From positions 1,084,001-1,148,000 of the forward strand of contig NZ_FNKZ01000001.1 in assembly GCF_900104255.1 (NCBI RefSeq): a DNA stretch of 64,000 nt, given 5' to 3'. The notes under the pieces are model-generated. The model was given only the letters and a program-made list of their open reading frames with translations, did not search any database and was not told the origin of the DNA. This DNA comes from Pseudoxanthomonas sp. CF385 (GTDB taxonomy: Bacteria > Pseudomonadota > Gammaproteobacteria > Xanthomonadales > Xanthomonadaceae). Below, piece after piece: positions 1 to 7,427 of this stretch; the stretch's first letter is position 1, and the number at the start of each line of letters is the position of its first letter. The translations under genes were made by a program, and so were the position numbers.

Positions 1-244
1 CGTCGTCGCCCGACAGCAGCACCCCCAGGCGCGGGCGGCGCACGATGAGGTGATCGATCTCGACCGGCGAACGGACGGCGCCGGCGCCTCGCGAGAGTTC
101 GGCCACGCGCTTGGCGGCGCGCTGCAGGTCGGCGCGCGCGGCGTCGAGTTCCTTCTGCTGGGCGGCATCGTCCTGCTGCGCGAAGACCGGCAGGGGTGCG
201 GCCAGGGCCAGGGCCAGCAGCGTCGTGGAAATGGGCTTCAGCAT
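1..244 (-). CDS. Secreted protein, probably PDZ domain (partial)
   Basis: Only the first 81 codons lie in the window; the gene runs off the left edge. The product starts with a clear signal peptide (MLKPISTTLLALALAAPLPVFA) followed by a Gln/Asp/Ala-rich helical stretch around residues 23-50 that could be a short coiled coil. The last visible residues, RRPRLGVLLSG, look like the opening of a PDZ domain. It is the third gene of a leftward set behind the ECF sigma factor and the putative anti-sigma protein, 27 nt after the latter. The context suggests an envelope stress or signalling role. The PDZ call is inferred from a short stretch and from context. Confidence 0.55.
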   Translation of the reverse strand, partial: MLKPISTTLLALALAAPLPVFAQQDDAAQQKELDAARADLQRAAKRVAELSRGAGAVRSPVEIDHLIVRRPRLGVLLSGDD

Positions 245-271
245 CGTGGGTTCCTCGTTGCGTGTGCTTGA

Positions 272-988
272 TCAGTAGATGGCGGTATCGGCGGTGTCGT
301 CGTTCAGGGCGACCTGCCAGCGTTGGGTGGCTTCCACGCCGGTGAGCTGGCGCAGGGTGTCGACGCGCTGTTCCCACAGCGAGGTCCGGGTGGCGACCGG
401 CAAGGCGGGCTGGGAAAGCGCGAGATCGATATGCGTGACCTGGTCCTGCAGGTCCGCGCTGACCGCGAGCGCGGCGACGTTGCCGGTGTTGCTGTCGGGC
501 AGCTGCGCGAGCACGGCTTCGAGGCGGGCGGACTCGATATAGAGCGCATCAAGCCGGGCAGGCTCGCTCGCCGCCGGGGCGGGCGCGTGGCGCGCGACCG
601 CCGAGCGCTTCGGCGGCGCATGGGCGACCCGCGGTGTCGTGGCGACGCCCGGCGGAACGACCGTCGCGGGTTCGGTATCCGCCGGACGACGCGGCGTGTC
701 CGGACGCGCCGGTGTCGTGGTGGCGATGGCCGGTGCGCGCTGCAGCGGTGGCGCGGAGACCTCGGCGTTCCGCCATTGCATGAGCGGGATCACCGCGGCG
801 AAGAAGACGGTCGCCGCCAGGGCCAGGGCGGGGCGCTGCCACCGCGCCGGTCGCGCGGGCGCCTGCACCGGCGGCAGCGTGGCGGCGAGGCGCTGCCATG
901 CACCGTCGGGAGCTCCTTCCAGCGGCAGCGCGGCGAAAGCGTCGCCCCAATCGTGCGGCGAGGGTTCGCGGGCACGGGAATCAGGCAT
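272..988 (-). CDS. Membrane-anchored putative anti-sigma protein
   Basis: The product has 238 residues. There is a short cytoplasmic N-terminus (about 1-50), one hydrophobic segment around 53-71, a Pro/Ala/Thr-rich linker to about 140, and a mostly helical C-terminal part that would be periplasmic. This single-pass layout, and the start codon lying inside the end of the sigma factor gene (8-nt overlap), fit an anti-sigma factor that holds the ECF sigma factor at the membrane. I see no zinc-binding HxxxCxxC motif of the ZAS type. The function is therefore inferred from topology and translational coupling; it could be a sigma-linked envelope protein of another kind. Confidence 0.55.
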   Translation of the reverse strand: MPDSRAREPSPHDWGDAFAALPLEGAPDGAWQRLAATLPPVQAPARPARWQRPALALAATVFFAAVIPLMQWRNAEVSAPPLQRAPAIATTTPARPDTPRRPADTEPATVVPPGVATTPRVAHAPPKRSAVARHAPAPAASEPARLDALYIESARLEAVLAQLPDSNTGNVAALAVSADLQDQVTHIDLALSQPALPVATRTSLWEQRVDTLRQLTGVEATQRWQVALNDDTADTAIY

Positions 989-1544
989 GGACGGTCTCCT
1001 CGATGTTCAACAACGCCCGCAGGCGGCGGGTGCCACGGGACACCTGGGATTTGGAGAAGCTCGGCGTGCGCTGCATGAGCGCGGCGATCTCCTCGTGGGT
1101 GTAGCCCTCGGCGTGGTACAGCCACAGCACGCTGCGGGTCGCCGCGGGCAGCGCCTCGAGCGCGCGCTGCAGCAGCGCGGCATCGGCAGCGGCCGCCGGC
1201 GGCAGGCCCTGGTCCTGCGGCAGGTCCTCTTCGTCCACCGAGATTTCCGTCACCAGCCGCTTCTGCCGGCGCAGGCGCAGCAGCGCCTCGTTGACGGCGA
1301 TCTGACGCAACCACCCCCAGAAGGGGCAGTCGCCGCGGTAGTCCGGCAGATGGTGGAAGAGTTTCAGCATGGTGTCCTGCAACACGTCGCCCGCGTCCTC
1401 CCGGTCGCCGCAGATCCTGAGGGCCAGCGTGAACACCGGCCGCTCGAAGCGCCGGTAGATCTGTTCGAACGCTTCCCGGCACCCGGAGCGCGCGCGGGCG
1501 ACCAGGTTCTCGGGGACGTCGATGGCGAACTGCGAGCGGCTCAA
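981..1544 (-). CDS. ECF-family RNA polymerase sigma factor
   Basis: The product has 187 residues, the normal size for a group 4 (ECF) sigma factor. Region 2 covers about residues 20-90 and includes the core-binding stretch DVLQDTMLKLFHHL. Region 4 near the C-terminus carries the helix-turn-helix YTHEEIAALMQRT followed by SQVSRGTRRLRALL. There is no region 1 or 3. The start codon appears to be TTG at 1544, as no ATG or GTG is available nearby in frame, and no strong Shine-Dalgarno is seen. It is first in a leftward set with the putative anti-sigma and secreted proteins. An RpoE-like promoter lies 47 nt upstream, so autoregulation is likely. Its stimulus is not visible. Confidence 0.88.
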   Translation of the reverse strand: MSRSQFAIDVPENLVARARSGCREAFEQIYRRFERPVFTLALRICGDREDAGDVLQDTMLKLFHHLPDYRGDCPFWGWLRQIAVNEALLRLRRQKRLVTEISVDEEDLPQDQGLPPAAAADAALLQRALEALPAATRSVLWLYHAEGYTHEEIAALMQRTPSFSKSQVSRGTRRLRALLNIEETVHA

Positions 1545-1590
1545 GCGGGAGGATTCTCGTGGCTGTCGGGAGTAGGGATGCCGCAGCGGG

Positions 1591-1619
1591 CAATACCGTC
1601 GCAGCAGCCGGAAAGTTCC
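1591..1619 (-). promoter_or_regulatory. RpoE/ECF-type promoter of the sigma factor gene
   Basis: On the minus strand the -35 element GGAACTT (1619-1613) is followed by exactly 15 nt and then GGTATTG (1597-1591). The E. coli sigma-E consensus is GGAACTT, 15-16 nt, then GGTCTAA. The predicted start site is about 40 nt before the sigma gene's TTG codon. This arrangement is typical of an autoregulated ECF sigma gene. Assignment to this particular sigma factor is inference. Confidence 0.6.
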
Positions 1620-1645
1620 TTCCGGCCGCCGGCTCCGGGCATGCC

Positions 1646-1651
1646 TATAAT
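1646..1651 (+). promoter_or_regulatory. -10 box TATAAT upstream of qmcA
   Basis: A perfect TATAAT lies 30 nt before the qmcA start codon, with a good ribosome binding site (GGAAGGGGG) between. No convincing -35 element is present at 16-18 nt, so promoter strength is uncertain. Confidence 0.35.
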
Positions 1652-1680
1652 CTGATCCACATCACAGGAAGGGGGTCAGC

Positions 1681-2646
1681 ATGGAGTTCGGTCTTTCGAC
1701 ATTGGTGGTCGCGGCGGTGCTGCTGTTCATCGTGGTCACCTTCTTTAAAGGTGTCCGCGTGGTGCCGCAGGGCTACGAGTTCACGGTCGAGCATTTCGGC
1801 AAGTACACCCACACCATGTCCCCCGGCCTGCATTTCCTGATCCCGTACATGCAGAGCATCGGCCGCAAGGTCAACATGATGGAGCAGGTGTTCGAAGTGC
1901 CGTCGCAGGACGTCATCACCAAGGACAACGCGGTGGTGAAGGTGGACGGCGTGGTGTTCTTCCAGGTGCTGGATGCGGCCAAGGCCGCCTATGAGGTGTC
2001 CAGCCTGGACCAGGCGATGATCGCGCTGGTGCAGACCAACATCCGCACCGTGATCGGCTCGATGGACCTGGACGAGTCGCTCAGCCAGCGCGAGACCATC
2101 AACGCCAAGCTGCTGGGCGTGGTCGACCACGCCACCAGCCCGTGGGGCGTGAAGGTCAACCGCATCGAGATCAAGGACATCCAGCCGCCGCGCGATCTGG
2201 TCGATGCGATGGCGCGGCAGATGAAGGCCGAGCGCGACAAGCGCGCCTCGATCCTGGAAGCCGAGGGTGCGCGCCAGTCGGAAATCCTGCGCGCCGAGGG
2301 CGACAAGCAGAGCGCCATCCTGGAAGCCGAGGGCAAGCGCGAAGCGGCCTATCGCGAGGCCGAGGCCCGCGAGCGCCTGGCGGAAGCGGAAGCCAAGGCC
2401 ACCGAACTGGTGTCCAACGCCATCGCGCAGGGCGACGTGCAGGCCATCAACTACTTCATCGCGCAGAAGTACGTGGAGGCCTTCAAGGAACTGGCCACCG
2501 CGCCGAACCAGAAGTTCGTCCTGATGCCGATGGAGGCCACCGGCATCATCGGTTCGATCGCCGGCATCGCCGAGCTCGCCAAGGAGGCGCTGAACAAGCA
2601 GCAGGTGGTCGCGCCGCCGCGTCCGCCGCGCGTCCCGGGAGGCTGA
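1681..2646 (+). CDS. qmcA: SPFH/band 7 (stomatin-like) membrane protein
   Basis: The product has 321 residues. It begins with one membrane helix (about 4-23), followed by an SPFH/prohibitin domain (about 25-200) and a long charged coiled coil (about 185-250) with repeated AEG motifs such as ILEAEG and LRAEG. This is the standard layout of QmcA and related slipins, which form large ring-shaped oligomers on the inner membrane and are linked to membrane protein quality control and microdomains. The NfeD gene follows after 1 nt, the classic partner arrangement. A TATAAT box and strong Shine-Dalgarno precede the ATG. Confidence 0.9.
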   Translation: MEFGLSTLVVAAVLLFIVVTFFKGVRVVPQGYEFTVEHFGKYTHTMSPGLHFLIPYMQSIGRKVNMMEQVFEVPSQDVITKDNAVVKVDGVVFFQVLDAAKAAYEVSSLDQAMIALVQTNIRTVIGSMDLDESLSQRETINAKLLGVVDHATSPWGVKVNRIEIKDIQPPRDLVDAMARQMKAERDKRASILEAEGARQSEILRAEGDKQSAILEAEGKREAAYREAEARERLAEAEAKATELVSNAIAQGDVQAINYFIAQKYVEAFKELATAPNQKFVLMPMEATGIIGSIAGIAELAKEALNKQQVVAPPRPPRVPGG

Positions 2647-2647
2647 C

Positions 2648-3079
2648 ATGAGCTTCAAGTTCGCGTTCTGGGCGATCGGGGCGCTGGTGCTGTTCGCCGC
2701 GGAGGCGATGGCACCGGGCGCCTTCATGCTGTGGTTCGGTTTCGCCGCCGTGGCGATGGCGGTCGTGGTGCTGGTGGCGCCGGGGTTGGGCTGGCTGGCG
2801 CAGGCCGTGCTGTTCTCCGTGCTCGCGCTGATCTCCGTGGCGGTCTACCGCAAGTGGTTCCGCGGCAAGGGGCGGCAGAGCGACAAACCGCTGTTGAACC
2901 GGCGTGCCGAGCAACTGGTCGGCACGGTCGCCGTGCTCGACCAGGCAACCGCCGGTGGTCGCGGCCGGGTCAAGATCGACGATGCGTTCTGGACGGTGGA
3001 AGGCCCCGACCTGCCGGTCGGCACCCGTGTGCGGGTGGTGGCCGTGGATGGCATGACACTGAAGGTCCAGGAGGCCTGA
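2648..3079 (+). CDS. NfeD-family membrane protein
   Basis: The product has 143 residues. The N-terminal half is hydrophobic with two or three helices (about 6-68). The C-terminal half (about 80-143) is a small beta-rich domain expected to form the OB fold of NfeD proteins, ending LPVGTRVRVVAVDGMTLKVQ, a typical NfeDC sequence. This is the short form of NfeD without the ClpP-like protease domain. It sits 1 nt after the SPFH gene and is almost certainly co-transcribed, which fits the known pairing of NfeD with SPFH proteins in membrane organisation. Confidence 0.88.
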   Translation: MSFKFAFWAIGALVLFAAEAMAPGAFMLWFGFAAVAMAVVVLVAPGLGWLAQAVLFSVLALISVAVYRKWFRGKGRQSDKPLLNRRAEQLVGTVAVLDQATAGGRGRVKIDDAFWTVEGPDLPVGTRVRVVAVDGMTLKVQEA

Positions 3080-3083
3080 GCGC

Positions 3084-3605
3084 ATGGGACAGGGCGTGGC
3101 GCTGGCGGCGTGGATGAGCATGCTGTTGCCGGCCGCGCCGGTCGGCGGGCAGCAGCTGGTCGGCCTGACCGTACCGCCGTATCCCGACGCGTTGGAGGAC
3201 ATGGGCGGCAGCTGCGTCTCCGAGTCCACCGCCTACGAACACGTATGCGACTACTCGGTGTCGGTGCTGGCGGTGCCGTCGCCCGACGCTGAGGCCGGGC
3301 CGGTGCCGCGCTTCGTCGTCGCCGGGAAGATGGCGGGGCGCGACGGCAATCGCGCGCGCTGGCAGATCACCGATGCCCGGCCCTACCCGCAGGGCCGGCA
3401 GGACTACTACCTGCAGTTCGGCACCTGCCGCATCGACCGCCAGCCGGATGCGCGCGTGGCCGCGCTCGTGCGCCAGCACGCGAACGATGGCGAATGGCTG
3501 CGCGATGTCGCCTGGGCCGGACGCCTGGAACTCCCTGCCGGCCGCTTCACCGCGTTGGATGCCGGGTCGGTGGACTGCATCAACACGGCCTACGAAGGCC
3601 TCTGA
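3084..3605 (+). CDS. Hypothetical secreted protein
   Basis: The product has 173 residues and I do not recognise the family. A weak hydrophobic N-terminus (about residues 5-22, ending near APVGGQQ) could be a signal peptide. Four cysteines (in GGSCVSE, EHVCDYS, FGTCRID and SVDCINT) suggest two disulfide bonds and an exported location. The gene starts 4 nt after the NfeD stop codon, so it may share the qmcA-nfeD transcript. Codon use is normal for the window. No function can be assigned. Confidence 0.7.
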   Translation: MGQGVALAAWMSMLLPAAPVGGQQLVGLTVPPYPDALEDMGGSCVSESTAYEHVCDYSVSVLAVPSPDAEAGPVPRFVVAGKMAGRDGNRARWQITDARPYPQGRQDYYLQFGTCRIDRQPDARVAALVRQHANDGEWLRDVAWAGRLELPAGRFTALDAGSVDCINTAYEGL

Positions 3606-3630
3606 AGCCGGCGCACCCCGCTGGTGCGTT

Positions 3631-3644
3631 CTGGGATAATGGCC
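3631..3644 (+). promoter_or_regulatory. Extended -10 element before gcvT
   Basis: The 14-mer CTGGGATAATGGCC contains a TG-type extended -10 (GATAAT at 3635-3640), 26 nt before the gcvT ATG. The identical 14-mer occurs before nadE at 27450-27463, 26 nt before that start codon. No clear -35 is present, as expected for an extended -10 promoter. Confidence 0.5.
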
Positions 3645-3669
3645 CTCTTTGCCTGTCCCAGGACCCGCC

Positions 3670-4791
3670 ATGACCCAGAAGACCATCCTCAACGACACCC
3701 ATCGCGCGCTCGGCGCCAAGATGGTCGACTTCGGCGGCTGGGACATGCCGATCCACTACGGCTCGCAGATCGAGGAACACCATCAGGTGCGCCGCGACGC
3801 GGGCATGTTCGACGTCAGCCACATGACCGTGGTCGATCTGCGCGGTGCGGGGACGCGCGAGTTCCTGCGCCACCTGGTGGCGAACTCGGTCGACAAGCTG
3901 CAGAAGCCGGGCAAGGCGCTCTACACGGCCATGCTCGACGAGGCCGGTGGCGTGATCGACGACCTCATCATCTATTTCATGGCCGACGACTTTTTCCGCC
4001 TGGTGGTGAACGCCGCCACCCGGGAGAAGGATCTCGCCTGGATCGGCCGACAGGCCGCTCCCTTCGATGTCGCCGTCACCGAGCGCCCCGACTACGCCAT
4101 GGTCGCCGTGCAGGGCCCGACCGCGCGCGAGCGTGTGCACGGCCTGCTACGTGAGGAAGACCGCGCCAGGGTCGGCAAGCTGACGCGTTTCGCTGCGGCC
4201 GACGCCGCCAGCCTCGCCGGCGTGCCGCTGTTCGTGGCGCGCACCGGTTACACCGGCGAGGACGGCTACGAGATCGTCCTGCCGCAGGCCGACGCGGTCG
4301 CGTTCTGGAATGCGCTGCTGGAGGCCGGCGTGAAGCCCGCCGGCCTCGGTGCGCGCGACACGCTGCGCCTGGAGGCGGGCATGAACCTCTACGGCCAGGA
4401 CATGGATGAATCCGTCTCGCCGTATGAGGCCGCCCTGGCCTGGACCGTCGCGCTCGACGAAGGCCGCGCCTTCAACGGGCGCGCCACGCTGGAGGCGCAG
4501 AAGGCCGCCGGCGCACCGCGCCAGATGATCGGTCTGGTGATGGACGAGAAGGGTGTGCTGCGCCACGGCCAGAAGGTGCTCACCCCGCACGGCGAGGGCG
4601 AGATCCTCTCGGGCACCTTCTCGCCGACGCTGGGCAAGGCGATCGCCTTCGCGCGCGTCCCCGCGGGCGACATTCCGCTGGGCGCCGCCGGCGACGTGCG
4701 CGTGGACATCCGCGGCCGCGAAGTGCCGGTGCGCGTGGTGAGGTTCCCGTTCGTCCGCGAGGGCCAGGCGCAGCCGGGCGTGCTCGAGTGA
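3670..4791 (+). CDS. gcvT: Glycine cleavage system T protein (aminomethyltransferase)
   Basis: The product has 373 residues, the usual length. It transfers the methylene group from the lipoyl arm of GcvH to tetrahydrofolate, releasing ammonia. Family landmarks include the N-terminal [14 protein letters not shown], the [13 protein letters not shown] stretch near residue 195, and [17 protein letters not shown] around 226-242 at the folate site. The ATG at 3670 is chosen because family members begin just before KTxLNxTH; an upstream in-frame ATG at 3649 would add seven atypical residues. gcvH follows after 82 nt. The P-protein gene is not in the window. Confidence 0.95.
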   Translation: MTQKTILNDTHRALGAKMVDFGGWDMPIHYGSQIEEHHQVRRDAGMFDVSHMTVVDLRGAGTREFLRHLVANSVDKLQKPGKALYTAMLDEAGGVIDDLIIYFMADDFFRLVVNAATREKDLAWIGRQAAPFDVAVTERPDYAMVAVQGPTARERVHGLLREEDRARVGKLTRFAAADAASLAGVPLFVARTGYTGEDGYEIVLPQADAVAFWNALLEAGVKPAGLGARDTLRLEAGMNLYGQDMDESVSPYEAALAWTVALDEGRAFNGRATLEAQKAAGAPRQMIGLVMDEKGVLRHGQKVLTPHGEGEILSGTFSPTLGKAIAFARVPAGDIPLGAAGDVRVDIRGREVPVRVVRFPFVREGQAQPGVLE

Positions 4792-4873
4792 TGGCGCCGC
4801 TTCCTTCACCGGCATCTTCCTCCGCTAAACTATCGTCTCTTCCCCGACCCACCGCACTTTTCCGGAGTACCCC

Positions 4874-5269
4874 ATGAGTGAGATTCCTGGCGATCTGAAA
4901 TTCCTCAAGTCCCATGAATGGGCCCGCCTGGAAGGCGGTGGCCGCGTCACCGTCGGCATTTCCGACCACGCGCAGGGCCTGCTGGGCGATCTCGTGTACG
5001 TCGAGCTGCCCAACGTCGGCGACCGCATCGAAGCGGGCAATGCCAGCGCCGTCGTCGAGTCGGTCAAGGCGGCATCGGACGTCTACAGCCCGGTGACCGG
5101 CACGGTGCTCGAGGTCAACGCGGCGCTTGCCGACAAGCCCGAGACCATCAACGAAGACGCCTATGGCGACGGCTGGATCTTCGTGATCCAGGCCGAGGAG
5201 CCGGAGCAGCTCAACGAGCTGCTGTCGCCCGACGACTACGCCGAGCTGATCGAGGACGAAGACCACTGA
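4874..5269 (+). CDS. gcvH: Glycine cleavage system H protein
   Basis: The product has 131 residues, full length for GcvH, the lipoylated shuttle protein of the glycine cleavage complex. The lipoyl attachment lysine is K65 in [18 protein letters not shown]. The N-terminal [11 protein letters not shown] and C-terminal DGWIFVI are also family signatures. A good ribosome binding site (CCGGAG) precedes the ATG. The 82-nt gap from gcvT holds A/T-richer sequence that could carry a second promoter, but the two genes probably form an operon. A strong terminator follows. Confidence 0.95.
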   Translation: MSEIPGDLKFLKSHEWARLEGGGRVTVGISDHAQGLLGDLVYVELPNVGDRIEAGNASAVVESVKAASDVYSPVTGTVLEVNAALADKPETINEDAYGDGWIFVIQAEEPEQLNELLSPDDYAELIEDEDH

Positions 5270-5295
5270 GGCAGCCCGGCACGCGGCTTCCTTGC

Positions 5296-5347
5296 GGGGA
5301 GCCGGTGGCGACGGAGCGGATCCGTCGTCGCCGGCTCCCCGTTTCGT
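5296..5347 (+). terminator. Strong intrinsic terminator after gcvH
   Basis: A 20-bp stem (5296-5315 with 5321-5340, two G-U wobbles) closes a 5-nt loop and is followed by GTTTCGTTTCC. It starts 27 nt after the gcvH stop codon. Confidence 0.85.
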
Positions 5348-5903
5348 TTCCGGCGACGCGAGCGGCCCGCATCGCCGATGCGTGACCGATGGCACGGGGC
5401 GTCGTTGCCTGCGCGCGCATGTCGGAATCCCGACGCGGTCGACCATCCGCGACCGACGAACGGCGAAATGGAATGCGCGGTACGCCTCCCTCGCGGCAGT
5501 CGCGAGCGTCGGAACGGGACGTCGATGCATGCCCGCGTGCGCGCGGTTCGCGTGCCCGATGCGGCGAAGTCATCGCCAACAGGCGGGAAATTTTTTGCGC
5601 AAATCGGCGCATTCGGGCTTGTGCGGCACGGAATCCGTTGCCCTTCGAGGAAGTTTTTTTAGCCTGCGTTCAAGCCGTTCCGACGCCCGTCTATGCACTT
5701 CCCGGCAACACGATGCGGGCGCGTCGTCGATGCCGGTGGGCGCGCATCGCAAAAAAAAATGCGCGTTTTCCCGATGTTTTTTTCATGCGTGCTTTTCAGG
5801 AGCGCGACGCGCGACGCGATCGGCGGCGGCCGATGGGGTGCATCCATGCCGGTCGCCGCCGACGCATGCGCCGGGCGGGACGAAAAAAAGTTGCGGCCAG
5901 GTG
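5348..5903. other. Non-coding stretch with A/T tracts
   Basis: No convincing gene in either direction; open frames here are arginine-rich and lack family resemblance. The stretch holds several A or T runs of 6-9 nt (near 5591, 5655, 5751, 5777 and 5884) set in very GC-rich DNA. It also holds short palindromes such as GCGCAT/ATGCGC around 5740-5765. The phased A/T tracts suggest intrinsically bent DNA or a nucleoid-protein binding region. No tRNA or known RNA motif was recognised. Confidence 0.5.
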
Positions 5904-5932
5904 TTGACACCTTGAAAAACCGTGATTAGGTT
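5904..5932 (+). promoter_or_regulatory. Sigma-70 promoter (TTGACA - 17 nt - TAGGTT)
   Basis: A perfect -35 box TTGACA (5904-5909) is followed by a 17-nt spacer and a weaker -10 TAGGTT (5927-5932). The -35 lies in the small palindrome GGTGTTGACACC, which could be an operator. It would drive the candidate small RNA, or a long leader of the H1-like gene. Confidence 0.55.
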
Positions 5933-5938
5933 TCGCCC

Positions 5939-6110
5939 CAAGCAGAGCATGCTGCGGAAGCGAGTGAGTCGAATCAACACGACAGCGCGAGAGACAACAC
6001 AGCCCATCGTCACCCGTATCGGGGTGGACGCAGGCCTCGCTTCCCCCGGAAAAACGCAACGCACCCTATCCAAGACACCCGCGTCGCCAGGCGACGCGGG
6101 TGTTCTCGTA
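5939..6110 (+). ncRNA. Candidate small RNA (about 170 nt)
   Basis: This interval is bounded by a good sigma-70 promoter (5904-5932) and a terminator-like hairpin (6075-6103). It has no plausible ORF with a ribosome binding site. It contains CCCC and GGGG patches (near 5936, 6014-6018, 6043-6050) that could pair in loops or with targets. I cannot match it to a named RNA family. Alternatively it is the attenuated leader of the H1-like gene, whose ATG lies about 350 nt downstream of the predicted start site. Confidence 0.45.
6075..6110 (+). terminator. Terminator hairpin of the candidate small RNA
   Basis: A perfect 13-bp GC-rich stem (6075-6087 with 6091-6103) with a 3-nt loop is followed by TTCTCGTATTTG. 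The U-tract is only moderate, so read-through into the H1-like gene is possible. Confidence 0.55.
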
Positions 6111-6292
6111 TTTGTAGGGAGCCGGGTTTCGCACGCCCGGTCCCCTGGGGAATCCGCTTCGCCGCGCGTGTCGCGGTGGCGGCTGCCGACGGGTCCGACT
6201 CCCGCGGCGTTTCTTGCAGCTGGGCCTGCCTCCGGGCAGATGTGCTGTAACCAGACGTAAAAATCCATAGTTCACTGACGAGGAGCCATCAC

Positions 6293-6739
6293 ATGGCAAC
6301 GAAGAAAGCTGCGAAGAAAAAACCGGCCGCCAAGAAGGCCGCCAAGAAGGCCACCAAGAAGTCGGCTGCCAAGAAGACCGTGAAGAAGGCAGCCAAGAAG
6401 GTCGCCAAGAAGGTCGCCAAGGCCAAGAAGGCGGTGAAGAAGGTCGCCAAGAAGGCCGCCAAGAAGGTCGCCAAGAAGCCGGCGAAGAAGGCCGCCAAGA
6501 AGTCCGTGAAGAAGGCAGCCAAGAAGGTCGCCAAGAAGCCGGCCAAGAAGGCTGCGAAGAAGGCCGCCAAGAAGACCGCGAAGAAGGCCACCAAGAAGGC
6601 CGCCAAGAAAGTAGCCAAGAAGCCGGCCAAGAAGGCTGCGAAGAAGGCTGCCAAGAAGCCCGCCAAGAAGGCTGCCAAGAAGTCCAAGAAGAAAGCGGCC
6701 CCGGTCGCGCTGCCGGCTACCCCGGCTCCGCTGATCTAA
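6293..6739 (+). CDS. Histone H1-like Lys/Ala-rich DNA-binding protein
   Basis: The product has 148 residues, almost entirely Lys and Ala with a little Val, Pro, Ser and Thr. It is built from repeats such as KKAAKKVAKKPA, ending in a short hydrophobic tail (PVALPATPAPLI). The composition matches the eukaryotic H1 C-terminal tail and bacterial HctB/AlgP-type proteins, which bind and compact DNA without sequence specificity. A good Shine-Dalgarno (GAGGAG) precedes the ATG. Repeat number in such genes often varies between strains by slippage. The antisense frame is open throughout but is a composition artefact. It is followed by a strong terminator and preceded by 1 kb of non-coding DNA. Confidence 0.85.
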   Translation: MATKKAAKKKPAAKKAAKKATKKSAAKKTVKKAAKKVAKKVAKAKKAVKKVAKKAAKKVAKKPAKKAAKKSVKKAAKKVAKKPAKKAAKKAAKKTAKKATKKAAKKVAKKPAKKAAKKAAKKPAKKAAKKSKKKAAPVALPATPAPLI

Positions 6740-6767
6740 GCCAACCCCGATTAGCCGTAACACCATG

Positions 6768-6806
6768 AACTCTCTCCCTGTGCCCAGCGGGGGGAGAGTT
6801 TTTTTA
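6768..6806 (+). terminator. Intrinsic terminator after the H1-like gene
   Basis: An 11-bp stem (6768-6778 with 6790-6800, one wobble) is followed by seven T residues (6799-6805). Confidence 0.85.
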
Positions 6807-6854
6807 TGCGCGGCCGGCTAGGCTGTCGCCGTCGCGATTCCCCAGGAGGGAGAC

Positions 6855-7388
6855 ATGAAACTGATCAAGTGGGTGCTGGCCCTCATCGTCGGCTTCGGGC
6901 TGGTGCTGACCGTGGGCGGCCTGCTGCTGCCGGCGGCGACACACGTGGAGCGCAGCGTCGTCATCGCACGCAGCCCCGAGCAGGTCTTCGCCACGCTCGA
7001 TTCTTTCCAGCGCTTCAATGCCTGGTCGCCCTGGGCGGAGTACGACCCGCAGGCGAAGTACACGTTCGAAGGACCGGCCCGCGGCGTCGGTGCGCGGATG
7101 CGCTGGGTCGGCAACCGTTCCGTGGGTAGCGGCAGTCAGGAGATCACCGCCAGCGAACCGAACCACCGCATCGCGGTCGCGCTCGACTTCGATGGCAGCC
7201 AGGCCGACGCGACCTATCTGCTGGCGCCGGAGGGGCAGGGCACGCGGGTGACGTGGGCGTTCGACACCGAGCACGGCTTGAATCCCTTCAAGCGCTGGCT
7301 GGGCCTGCTGTTCGACCGGATGATCGGTGCGGACTACGAGAAGGGCCTCGCCAAGCTCAAGGCGATGGAAGAAGGCGCGCAGCCCTGA
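6855..7388 (+). CDS. SRPBCC-family protein (polyketide cyclase-like)
   Basis: The product has 177 residues with an N-terminal membrane anchor or uncleaved signal (about 4-27), then a START/SRPBCC fold. The segment RSPEQVFATLDSFQRFNAWSPWAEYDP (about 39-65, split here only for description) is the usual opening of this family. The domain forms a hydrophobic ligand pocket; the ligand is unknown. A strong ribosome binding site (AGGAGGGAG) supports the ATG. It is a single-gene unit between the H1-like terminator and a convergent serine hydrolase gene. Confidence 0.82.
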   Translation: MKLIKWVLALIVGFGLVLTVGGLLLPAATHVERSVVIARSPEQVFATLDSFQRFNAWSPWAEYDPQAKYTFEGPARGVGARMRWVGNRSVGSGSQEITASEPNHRIAVALDFDGSQADATYLLAPEGQGTRVTWAFDTEHGLNPFKRWLGLLFDRMIGADYEKGLAKLKAMEEGAQP

Positions 7389-7427
7389 CGTCGTGAGGCG
7401 TGGCCGCGTGGCGGCCAGCGCAGGGGA

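Noticed and set aside
5389..5907. Open frames upstream of the H1-like gene
   Set aside because: Arginine-rich, no ribosome site, pass through A/T tracts and palindromes, no family likeness.
5911..5940. CTTGAAA followed by CCCC resembling a sigma-32 promoter before the candidate small RNA
   Set aside because: The spacer is 18 nt, too long, and the CCCC is followed by AAG rather than ATNT; the TTGACA promoter explains the site better.
6289..6687. Antisense Leu/Phe/Ala-rich frame over the H1-like gene
   Set aside because: It is the mirror of AAG and GCC codons; no ribosome site and the sense gene has one with a terminator.
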